DNA of 64,000 nucleotides, from the NCBI RefSeq assembly GCF_037042905.1, contig NC_087252.1:707501-771500 (forward strand), read 5' to 3'. The translations under genes and the position numbers were made by a program. This DNA comes from Lytechinus pictus (taxonomy: Eukaryota; Echinodermata; Echinoidea; Temnopleuroida; Toxopneustidae). Positions 22,525 to 33,600 of this stretch are shown here, in pieces (positions within the stretch are counted from its first letter, which is position 1; each line of letters begins with the position of its first letter). Under the pieces are notes generated by a model. The model ran no database searches. It was not told the origin of the DNA and saw only the letters and a program-made list of their open reading frames with translations.

Positions 22525-23175
22525 TCAGGTGAATTTGACGCCCCCTAGGTCGAACATCAATTTGGCGCCCCCTAGGTCGAACAACATAATTTTGCGTACC
22601 TAGGTGAAACATCAACTTGACGACCCTCTGTTTAAGGTCAATTTGGCGCCCCCTAGATCCAACATCAATTTGGTGCCCCCCTCCAAGGTCGAACATGAAT
22701 TTGGCGCCCCTTAGGTGGAACATAAATTTGGCGCCCCCATGTTTAAGGTCAGTTTGGCGCCCCCTAGATCCAACATCAATTTGGTGCCCCCCCCCCTCCA
22801 AGGTCGAAAATCAATTTGGCGCCCCTTAGGTGGAACATCAATTTGACGCCCCCATGTTTAAGGTCAGTTTAGCACGCCCCCCTTACAGGACAATTTGGCG
22901 CCCCTAAGTTTAAGGTCAATTTGGCGTCCCCCATGTCAAACATCAATTTGGCGCCCCCAAGTTTAAGGTCTGTTTGGTGCCCCCGTTACATGTTAGTTTG
23001 ACGCCCCCAGTGGAATATCAATTTGGCGCCCCCCCCCCCCGTTGAATATCATTTCGGTGCCCACTAGGTAGAACATCAATTTGGCGCCCTGATGATCGAA
23101 CATCACTTTGGCACCCCCTCCCAAGTTTAAGGTCAGTTGTCGCCCCCTCATTACAGCTCAATTTGGCACCCCTCT
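22525..23175. repeat. GGCGCC minisatellite array 1, second block
   Basis: Continues the 19366-21165 family with an alternating unit: TCGAACATCAATTTGGCGCC and GTTTAAGGTCAATTTGGCGCC. Local duplications of two or three units are visible (the block around 22625-22735 recurs around 22740-22860). Confidence 0.88.
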
Positions 23176-24000
23176 GTCTCTCTTCCTTTTTGTTCGCCTT
23201 TTTTCTCTCTTTCCCCTCTCCCCCCCCCCCCCTCCCTTTTTCACCCCCTTCCCTCTCCTTGTTTTTCTTCTCTCTATCCTCCCCCTTTTCACTCTTTTTC
23301 TCTCCGGCCTTTTCTTTTTTTTTCTTTCCTTCCCCTTATTGCCGCCTCCTTTTCGCCTACTACCCCGGGGGCCAGGGCCTCTAAAGCCCCCATCCCACCA
23401 GAATACGCGCATGATATACCACCGTCTTCATCATATGCAGGGTGGATCGAGCCCCCGGATCGAGCCCCAACCCATACTACAAACTGACCTAGGACTGGTG
23501 GAAGAACAACTTTCCAGTATTTTGATACAGAAACAGACCTTAATCCTATTGAGAAACGGAGGGCTATCCTTAAATTATTAGGTACTTCCGGTATAGTTAG
23601 ATTCAATCACAATTCGAGTAGTGTTGTAAAACAGCAAAAATCCGGTGAATTTTCATCCAGTATAACAGCCGAGGTATCTTCAAGAGTACTGAGGTGAATA
23701 GGGCATAAATTGTCTGCATAAAATCTTTCCTCCACTAAGTTCCAGCCTGCAACCTACACTCTCTTTTCTTGGGGGGGGGGGGGGGGGCATCAATTCTGAC
23801 ACACCCTATATATACCCCCCTACACACAAGCACACACTATCTAGTGGTATCGCTCAGCGCACTGAACTATACCACTACGTAGAGGTATATTTCGGTGGTT
23901 CAGTGGCAGACACGGACGACCACGTGCATTCACTACAGTGAGTTTGGCACAGGATCTGCTATAACGGAATTTCTGATTGGACGGTCACAAACACTTCACC
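23176..24000. other. intergenic: C/T tract, G run, unidentified open segment
   Basis: 23176-23340 is pyrimidine-rich. 23480-23700 contains a plus-strand open stretch (reading TTFQYFDTETDLNPIEKRR and onward) with normal-looking composition that I do not recognise; it may be a transposon exon remnant. A G17 run lies near 23771-23787. Nothing here can be called a gene. Confidence 0.35.
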
Positions 24001-24010
24001 CAAAGTCTGC

Positions 24011-24209
24011 GCATACGTATGCTATTCGCTAAATAACCATACGTATGGTATATACCATACGTATGCTACAAGCTGACGTATGGTAAAAGCATACGCGTGC
24101 ATCAAACCCAAATCGAGCTCGCTGATTGGTCCATTAGAGCACACGTACTCTTAACGGAGAACACGTACTCTTAACAAAGAACACGTACTCTTTTTTGAGC
24201 ATACGTATG
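24011..24209. promoter_or_regulatory. cluster of CATACGTATG palindromes and ACACGTACTCTT repeats
   Basis: Within 200 bp: GCATACGTATGC (24011-24022, perfect), ACCATACGTATGGT (24036-24049, perfect), CATACGTATG (24056-24065), a half site at ~24075, GCATACGCGTGC (24089-24100) and CATACGTATG (24200-24209). Three direct 20-bp repeats beginning ACACGTACTCTT are at 24141, 24161 and 24181. GATTGG (inverted CCAAT) occurs at ~23975 and ~24123. The cluster lies 1.6 kb upstream of the predicted start codon of the STAND gene. A regulatory role is only inference; it could equally be the end of a mobile element. Confidence 0.3.
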
Positions 24210-24379
24210 GTAGTTCACGTTTTTGGCACTATCGGCCTTCCATAGACGACGACTGTCGAGCTGTCGTGATCTTATCAAATATATTGACGTACTTTGGCGG
24301 ATACAGGGTCGAGCCCCCCCGGGGGGGGGGGGGCACTTCCATTGACGAGTGGATACCATGCGCGACCATTGGGTCTCGA

Positions 24380-24510
24380 AAAGCACCCTAAACAAGTATT
24401 TTCCATATTCTGAAAATGCACCCCTCAACAAGTATTGGCGTGTGAAACCCTACCCTTAACAAGTATTGGGGGAAAAAACCTACCCTTGGCAAGTATTCCC
24501 TGAATTGAAC
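24380..24510. repeat. short minisatellite with AACAAGTATT core
   Basis: Four imperfect repeats spaced about 30-38 bp carry ACCCTTAACAAGTATT-like cores (24392, 24430, 24459, 24491). No coding potential. Confidence 0.6.
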
Positions 24511-24617
24511 CCCTAAACATCCGTTACGAACACAATTATTTGCCTTTCGTAACTGATCGTTTGAATTTGAATGTGAACTATCCAACCTTTCTGCGATAAG
24601 TACGATTGTAAGTAAGT

Positions 24618-25020
24618 TTAAAGGACAAGCCCACGCAAACAAAAAGTCGATTTAAGTAAAAAGAGGAATATCAAACAATCATTATAATGACAATTTCATC
24701 GAAGTCGGATGTAAAATTGGAAAGTTGTGATATATTAAAGTTTTGTTTAATTTTACAAATCAGTTATATGCACATCCTGGTCGGTATGCAATTGAGGAGA
24801 CTGATGACGTGATCCACTCACTATTTTGTATTTTACAATATGAAATATTTAAACATTTCAATTTTCTCCTCGTTGTCAAGTGAGACAACGACTAATTCCT
24901 CCCTGAACATGTGGAATTAGCATTGTGTAAAACTATGGTTCAGTCAAGTTGGTCCTTTTTGTCAAATCTGTAAAAAGAAATGAAATATTGTATAATGCAG
25001 ATTATAAAAACAAAAGTGGG
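24618..25020. mobile_element. partial foldback/MITE element (left arm)
   Basis: Begins TTAAAGGACAAGCCCACGC and continues with CATCGAAGTCGGATGTAAAA, GCACATCCTGGTCGGTATGC and TGATGACGTGATCCACTCAC, matching the 16758-17369 family. The right arm is missing. Confidence 0.6.
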
Positions 25021-25843
25021 TGGTATGGGCGTTATGACTGCGCGAAGACTTAAGTACTAATGAGAATTTGGTATTCTGAAAAGTCTCATAGCGACCAATT
25101 AGCGGACTTTCCAATGGGGAAAGATAATGGTGAAAAAAGGTCCATTAAGTCTCATCATCTCTTGCTAATTGTGACTTTCATTTCGTACAAATGTCATCAA
25201 ATCGGTTCACTACTGTGCCCAAAACTATAGGAGGAAAATTAAGGAGAAAGGTATATAAAAAAGGAATAGAATAAAGGGAAAGAAGGTAGTATATCATGGA
25301 TAGAAACAGGTAAAATAAGGAATAAGGAACATATTTGCTAATAAAGAAATAAAAAAGAGGGAAAAGATAACATGAATTTTGTACATCTAAGGGAAATATG
25401 ACTATTATTTTTCTATATTTTCTTTGGTTATTAGCATCATACAGTATTTTATTTTTGCGCATTATTTTGACAATAATGAGATTGCCAAATCACGGTAGGT
25501 ACAACAATGTTCAGGGACGAATCAATCTTTGTTTCCAACAATAAAAAATAAGAATAGAACCCTCTAGTATTTAAATGAAATAAATACTCTCTCAAAGAAT
25601 ACCCCCCCCCCAAAAAAAAAAAAAAAAAAAAAAAAAATAGTGAGGTGAGGTGAGTGATACCATGGTTGATTCAAAGATTATTTGACGGATTGTATTTTTC
25701 TTCTGTATTTGTTTTTCTGTTGGGTTGAAATAAACACGAATTGGAATATGAATATGAATTTCTCTGAATGGTTTTCCAAACAGAAGCTTGAGGATTAGGC
25801 CTCTGACAAGTCTTTACTCGGGAGGCGAGTGCCTAGTATCACG
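25021..25843. other. upstream region of the STAND gene
   Basis: No coding sequence. Contains a C10/A27 junction near 25605-25637 and, at 25715-25765, GGTTGAAATAAACACGAATTG with GAATAT repeats, which resembles the 3' tail of a non-LTR element. The presumed 5' UTR directly precedes the start codon at 25844. No convincing TATA box or initiator could be fixed. Confidence 0.4.
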
Positions 25844-27621
25844 ATGGAAGATTATTCACGTAAGTTTACCTTTCCAGATATATAAATTATACATGTATGT
25901 GTTCTAGAATGATTTCATTAGCTTTTATCTTGTTGTGTTTATTTTGCTACAATATTTCATTGCTACAACCTGTTACGACTCTTTTTCTTGAACCTTGAAC
26001 CTTGAAGAGTAATCCCTTTCAGCAGCTTCAAAGCTATCCCGGGATGAAAACATTCTATGTATCAGTGCGAGGTGCCATGGTGAGGTAGTTTGAAATTTCA
26101 CTTATAAACAGTAAAGGTGAGTGTGCACCGTGCAAGTAGCCTGGAATACAGTATGAAATGTCACAATAAAAAGACTAATTTGAAGGAAATTTTGAGCCCC
26201 CAGCTCACGCATGTCACCCACCACTGACACACTACTAATCAACTTTGTTCAACGTTTTATTTCAATTTCAGAATCACCACCAACAATCTCCTTGGAGGAG
26301 TTTAATGATGATGTCTTTCCAAGAGAGAAAAATCTGCTTTACAACGTGAACGCTGGTCATGGTGGTGCTTCAGCTATCCTGCTTCACACCCGGCAACGTC
26401 AGTCGAACGCCCAGAGTCAGATGAGTCTAGTTCAATCCGGTTTCAACTCGAATACATTCAACACCAAGCTGATTGTGACGTCAAGGTTAGGTATACCTGC
26501 AGCCAGGGACAACGGACGCTTTGCTGCCTCAATCGCACGTGACCTTCAAACAAATCACGACGGGAATTTGATCATGAAGATTAGATATGGTAGACACGAT
26601 GTAACTTTGTTTTCCAACCAGGCTATCTTTACCCGTGGAGGGCGCTTTCCACAAAGAGAATCTTCACCAGAAGGTAACCTTGATGTAGGCCTCCATGAGC
26701 TTGGTTTTGTCCACCTTACTGATACCGTTGAGTACACTGTGTCCTTTCTTGTGGGATGTAGCACGTCTAGATCTGATGAAAGCACACCCGTCGCCTGCTG
26801 CTATATGGTAGAGGTCCAGAGGAATGGGGATTGTTGGAAGCTTGATGCTGTTCCAGCTGGGAAATGTGGACCGAATGAGATGAAAAACAACTGGAAATTC
26901 GACATTAACCAGGATGGTTGTGTCAAGATCGAAGGCCCTCCAGATAGCCACTTTGTTTTCCTGTGCAACCGAAGTTACGCTGTGGATACATCCGACACCT
27001 CGCCTTGTGGCAAGGTATTTTTCACTCAAACCTACAACGGCGAGCACAGCACGACTCTTGTACCCAAGATCCGAACTCACTATGGCCGAGCAATGTTCTT
27101 ACTCTGCTCCAGGTCTAATCCTGACACCGACCTTATCACATCGGCTTTGTACTTTGTGGCACCAATGGTGAACAAAGTGGGTGTGTACTACATCGCAGAA
27201 AGCACTGATGATCCGTCACTGTCGACCCCAGCCCTTTGGTTGGTGAGTAAGAAGATAGGGAAGTTGGCGGTGAGGCTGAAACCGGACCTGACAGGCCCTT
27301 GCCGGTACGCTTTCTTCTCAAATGCACCGGAGGACCTTGAAGATGTCGAAAGTAGGTGCCTTCAGAGCGACTGCATCGCTACAGGAGTTGACACCCCGCT
27401 GCGTGGTCATCTCTCAATCAATGATGGCTGCCTGAACGTCTGGACCGATAGAAGAGTTGACATCAAGATTGAGTCCGGCAACCATACTGCCGTGCTCGTA
27501 CCGGAATCCGAGTTGGAGGAAGAGTCCGGGCGGTTTACCTTCCAAAAAGACGTTTCAAATGAGACCAAAGAGGGGAAGGGCGTGTACGTCTTTAGAGCCA
27601 GTGTTACTTTGAAAAACAAAG
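25844..27621 (+). CDS. STAND gene exons 1-2: unrecognised N-terminal region
   Basis: Exon 1 (25844-25859) encodes MEDYS with a GTAAGT donor. It joins in phase to exon 2 (26272-27621, 1350 nt), giving about 455 residues. I do not recognise a family. The region looks beta-rich, with no transmembrane segment and no N-terminal signal. Two internal modules resemble each other: INQDGCVKIEG... ending CGKVFFTQ, and INDGCLNVWTD... ending SGRFTFQ, each about 45 residues. Exon 2 is about ten times longer than most other exons of the gene, which suggests this part was acquired as one block. The Met at 26211, just before exon 2, is an alternative start, but the exon 1 join is better: an exact GT-AG pair, phase match and a short Met exon. 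Confidence 0.7.
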
Positions 27622-30600
27622 GTAAGCGGAAGTATCGAAAATTGCATTGAGGGATAAAATATATGCTTGGGATGACCTGGTGGGTGTTAAGAAAATAATA
27701 GGTTCGTATGTTACGAACGTCTGGTGATAGTCACTTGTGCAACATATTGATGAATGATAAATAGAATATAGCATCCAGAAAGATATAACTAGTTGTTCGT
27801 GAAGTCATTCGTGACTTTATACGAACAGCTTTGTGAAGCACCCCACAGTTACTGATTCGTATTTATTGTAAATCATTTGGTAAATCGAAACATCACTCTC
27901 ATAACGTAGTGACCCGTTTGACAAACAAACCGACAAAGTGAAAAATGTATATTGTGATGTACTGCCTCTTTATTGTTGAATGTTTTGATTGTGGGATTGC
28001 CTATGTTGATATGTGCCCCGTACCACAACGATTAGCGACTTATAGCGAAACGAAACGACTAATCAAGATCATCGTTGCATACGCATCTTGCTGAGTAGAT
28101 TGACTACGAACCAATCAGATTTTTTTATTTCAAGTGATCGATTGATCGATAACCTTTGTGTTACACGGTTCATGTTATCCTGTGTATTATTCGGAAATGA
28201 ATAAGTAAAATTCGTTCTCACCCATTCCCCAGAGAAAAAAGATGTGACTCTCGAGTTAGAGGGTTCACCCTGTGGGGTCATGACGCAACTACCTGGTGTC
28301 CAGTTCGCAATCAACTTTGGTGGCCCAGCCTACCAGGATGTAAACGGCGCAGTCTTCTGTGATGGGCGATCTGCTTTACCATCCATCTGCTCAGATCATG
28401 GTGAGGAACTTTACTAATTCTGATATTGGTGATTTAATATTGATTGCTTCATGATGTTGACATGTGTCCGTTTTCACCCTGGCGAAGGCCAAAAAAGTAA
28501 TAATAGCTATAAAGCGACCTGTAAATAGTGTCACGGCCCTATATTGGGGTCCGGAAAGAAAAGAGAGAGGTAGACCTATGAACGGATTCTCAGTACAAAA
28601 AACCCTGACACTTTGAGAACATTTTATAAAAGCATTTAATTAGTAAGTTACTTCTCGTTCCAATATCAGTCTACAACAGAGTGGATATAATCAATTTCCA
28701 TCTTCCTTAAAACGCCGAGGTTTGAGAAAATCAAATACATTTGAGAGTTTGAATATTTAAATCTTAGAGAAAAAATATTCACAGACTAAATTACACACCC
28801 ACACCCAATCACACACACATATACACATGAAACCTGATTATCAGATCGCGGTAGGATGGGGCCCCTGTTTTTGAAACAAGGTTCCAACTCTTGCCGGTGA
28901 TCGTGCTGTCGATATTACTGCGACAAATCGATGAATTTCTGTGTTGCGACGTCCCCGAATGACGACCTTGAGCTGTCCTTGATGATCCCTTAAAAGTAAT
29001 GGCTGCATGGACGTACCCCCGACTCCAGACCCGACGATAGAACATACGTTTATCAAAAACTTGGTAAATATTGAAGACTTCATACAAAATAAGTGAGATA
29101 AATTTGGTGATTAAAATAGCTTGAAGATACAATTCAGGAAACATGAAAATTGCGACTGGCAGGAAACTCAGACGATTACATGTCTTAACTCAACGAAAGC
29201 AAAACACGTAATGCCTGATACTAGCTTGTACACCAACTAATACACTTTGCCCGACTTATCAACTTTGGCGTGGCACCTACGTATACATCGTTTATACATT
29301 CATACAGAAATTACGAGCCATGTACGCTCGGTGAACTAATTTGCATAGTTACCATGGCGACGAGCGCTAAGAAAAAAAATCAGCTGCAATTCACCACGAA
29401 GCTAGTTTGCCATACATTTAAATTGTCCTGATCATTGATCAGCATTTTTAATCAAAAGTAAATATCAAGGAATCTTTTCCTCGGTTAAATTTTGGGAGGC
29501 TAAAGTAAGACAAATACAAATGACAATTTAGGAACTCGACTTGTGACAAATAGTCTACACACATCGCTGGTTAGATATGAAACTTTACTGCGAGCTAGAG
29601 TGGGAGAGACAGTCTACGTTCGTCTTTATGAGATCTAGATCTAGTCAATCTATCACGTTATTAATAAGCATAGATGTAGAAAATATTCATAAAAGAATAA
29701 AAGAAAAACATTGACATACCAACAAAGTTGACGGAATGTCACCTTCCATGACAGCGAGTGAACAAATTACAAGCAATTCTGAAGTTGTCTTAGGCAAATG
29801 AATCGAGCATAGAGAGTTGTTGCGCTCAGCTCAGCTAGCTTGATTTGCACATGTTGTGTGTGGATAGCGGTGGTGCAGACTTATGCATCGCGCGCTCGAC
29901 CTTGCATCCAGGAGGTTCGTTGCTATTTAATCGAGAAAATCATTCGCCATGGTGTAAAACGGAATCGCGCATACAGGACAAAGTCTTACCTGACGCACTG
30001 GCGCTGCTCAAAAAAAAAAGTGAAAGAAAGAAAAGGCGCCGCTTAAAAAAATAAAAATAAAGGAAATAATTCAATTCAATTCAATTCAATTTATTTACAC
30101 TCTCAATAAAAACATGAACAACATACGTCAGGTACATAAGTAAAACATTGTGACAACATACAAAAAACATATTTATGAGAATGAGGGGCCAACAAAAAAG
30201 AGCAGATAGCCTTATTGAGCGTTGACCCAACAACTATAAGACAAAATCAATAAATATTACAAAAAAAAAGATAACATAAATGAAAACATATATTAACACA
30301 TACATTCAAAATATATAGCGTAGTTATACAAGCAAATTAAGAATACAAACTTAAAAGATGTAATTTATAATAACGTTTGAAAGAATTTAAAAGAAATGGC
30401 GCCGCTTAAAAAAAATTATACACTGATATAATATTAGCAACAGTAAAGTAAAGACTATCCCCAGCAAAGCACACTCATATCATCTTCCTTATCTTTTCTT
30501 TTAACTACCCTTTTCCCAACAACTTCGCCGGTTAAAAATAATCAGCAGTGCGCTGCCTGCATATAACTGGCGCCAATCAAGAATAACCAGCGCCACCTAA

Positions 30601-33600
30601 ATCTAAATCGGCGCCGGACAAGAATAATCAGCGCCATTTGGTTATAAATCGGCGCCGGTAAAGAAAAATCGGCGCTGCCTGAGTTCTTAACCGGCGCCGA
30701 TCAAGGATAATCAGCGCCACCTAAATCTAAATCGGGGCCGGACAAGAATAATCAGCGCCATCTGGTTATAAATCGGCGCAGCCAGAGTCTTAACCGGCGC
30801 CGATCAAGAATAATCAGCTCCACCCTAAATCTAAATCGGCGCCGGGCAAGAATAATCAGCATCACCTGGTTATAAATCGGCGCCAGTCAAGATTAATCAG
30901 CGCCCCAGGTTATAAAATCGGCGCCGGTAAAGAAAAATCGGCGCTGCCTGAGTCTTAACCGGCGCCGATCAAGAATAATCAGCTCCACCTAAATCTAAAT
31001 CGGCGCCGGACAAGAATAATCGGCGCCATCTGGTTATAAATCGGCGCTGCCAGAGTCATAACCGGCGCCGATCAAGAATAACCAGTGCCACCTAAATTTA
31101 AATCGGCGCCGGTCAAGAATAATCAGCGTCCCCTGGTTCCAATAAATAGGCGCCGGTAGAATAATGAAGAAGGGCCTATCGCAAACCAAATCTAGTTCGA
31201 CGCCGGTCAAGAATGATCAGCGGCACCTGGTTATACATTTTATTGTTGAATGGTCATAACGAATAACAAAGCTTATCGCATGCCCTTACAGAGTGGACTG
31301 GGGCGGGGCAGTTGCCCACAGATGTCATGAAATCTGACCAGTGAAATCATGCGTGGGAGATTCATTACATAAGTTCCCAAAAGTACCTTTCCAAAAGTCA
31401 CAAGATTGACCTATTTGCAGAATTTCGACACATTCTAACAAATTCTAGTGGTTTATTTTTTCTGGGTATATTTGGTTGCTAACCTCGAACCCCGATTCTC
31501 TCATACATTTTCCTTCCGTAGTGTCGCACCATCATGAGACTCTCCTTTGTATAGACAATTATATGCAACTAATATCACAACTAATTCTGAAATATTAATC
31601 TCAGTTGATGAGTATCAAATTACATCCCAGAAAAGGAGTACTAAGATTATGAAGATGATTCGATATTTTAGTCCAAAACTTTGCTAAAACCCGTTGCTAA
31701 TACCGGGAGTGTATAATTACGCAACCAGACGTATATTCGTTAGACCTTAAACCACTAAATATCATTTTCAATGTATAAATACAGTTCGTCAATACCTTTG
31801 TTTTAACGTTTAAATGTTTACGCGACAAAATTGATTTATTTTTTAATATTATTCATCTGATCACTCAGGAAGAAGTTAAAAACAAAGATAACGATACCTG
31901 TAAAACCGGAGAACTATTTCCTAAGCTCTGTCTTGAAGGATCTCTTTTTTAATTCAGGTCATAAGCATTATATCCAGTTTCATCAAAGTAATTAGATAAG
32001 AATTACTCATCATTACAAATTGCATTATATTTAGTGAAAAGCATCACAATATATATATATAAATACCAAATGCTGTATATAGGCCTTTACATCATGTACA
32101 TGAAAATTGAATGATTATATATAAACCTGGATTGGTGATGTATTCCAAATGATTCATGATGTAGTATCATCGTATATATATAGTTAAAAAAACTTGTATC
32201 TCAATTAATATACAAAAGTATTGGCCTCATCGCAATAAAAGGGTTAGTACACGAGATTTTGAGATCGCACATAACATGCATAATTTGTGCTACTTTTTGC
32301 TTGTTTCTTTCTTTAATAAGTTCTTCAATCTCTCTATATATGTTTTAGAAAGATTATATGTTTAATTTGATGTATTTTTTCTGTTATAATGAGATATGTT
32401 TGAGTGGACTTCAGGGAATGGTCGTACGCAGCAAGGGGGAGGGGGGGGGGGCAAATTCCCGATCAGCTGTTGTGAAAAGACATTTTTTTCCTTAACATTT
32501 CATGAAAACAACTATGAAAAATGTGCAAATGTGAGATGTGCACCAAGTACTTTTATTACACTTGTAAAAAAAAAAATCGCCCCATTGAGCAGCTCGGTCC
32601 GTTTACTCTATCGCTTTTATTTTCATTTTTTCAAAAATATGTTCGAGTCTTGCCCCCCGGAAATATTATCTGCGTGTTGTCATGCAAAATGGCATGACTG
32701 GAAATCCTACATTTTGAAAAGAGCATTTTAAACATAATTCTAAGTGAAATTCAATCAACAACACTCCTTTTAATTCAATAATTGTGATTGATGGTTAAAC
32801 TCTCATTAATGGTAACTACCATGGACACCTCCAATAAGAATCACGATTACTTTGAATGTATCATTAAAAGCAATGTAACGACCCATCTTATTGGTTACAC
32901 AGATCGATACTACAACGGCTGTCACATTGACCCGTTGAGGAATTATCCCCAAGTAGTTGGAAGCACCAACGATGGCTCATTGTATACTACCTTCATAGGA
33001 AATCGACCAAGACAAGATGATGCCTTGAATTTCAGAGTATGTATAATTGATTCACTAAAAATGTTCGTCTAGGGTCTGTTTCATAAAGAGTTACAATTAT
33101 GGAAACGTTGATTGTGATTGAATGCTTAGCAATGTTACCGTGGTAGTTGGTTTATAGGATTTCTTTAAAGTAGTTGGTTTATATGATTTCTTTAAAGTAG
33201 TTGGTTTATATGATTTCTTCATTGAGTAAACTTTTTTGATATGCACTGCATTTACGATTTAACTTTGTTCCTGTTGTTGTTGCTACTTAACCAAGATTGT
33301 AAATCGGTCAGAATAAGGCAGTTAACATGTAGGCCTATACAGTTTTCATAATTGAAACATTCCTTACTATATATGTATATGTTTGTATATTGTATATCAT
33401 ACCATTGAAGTGAAAATTCACAATATAGAAAAATAAGAGGAGATTTTATGTTGTAGCATTTTAGAACAATTTCTGTCTTTGTATTTCTGACGGGGAAAAA
33501 CGTATAGGGCATTAGCAAATTATACACACGTTGATTTTCCTAAATGTAATTTTATCATTGATAGATCCCGGTGCCCACAGGAAGATATGTCCTCACACTG

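Noticed and set aside
26211..26271. Met at 26211 as the gene start
   Set aside because: Possible, but the exon 1 join (Met at 25844, GTAAGT donor, TTTCAG acceptor, matching phase) explains the sequence better.
26664..27080. 138-residue minus-strand frame inside STAND exon 2
   Set aside because: Shadow of the coding exon; the sense frame continues with splice sites and neighbouring domains.
28809..29144. 111-residue minus-strand frame in intron 3
   Set aside because: No recognisable motif, no splice or promoter support; left undecided rather than called a gene.
30520..31240. Regularly spaced repeats suggestive of a CRISPR array
   Set aside because: Units abut and vary, there are no unique spacers of fixed length, and the window is eukaryotic.
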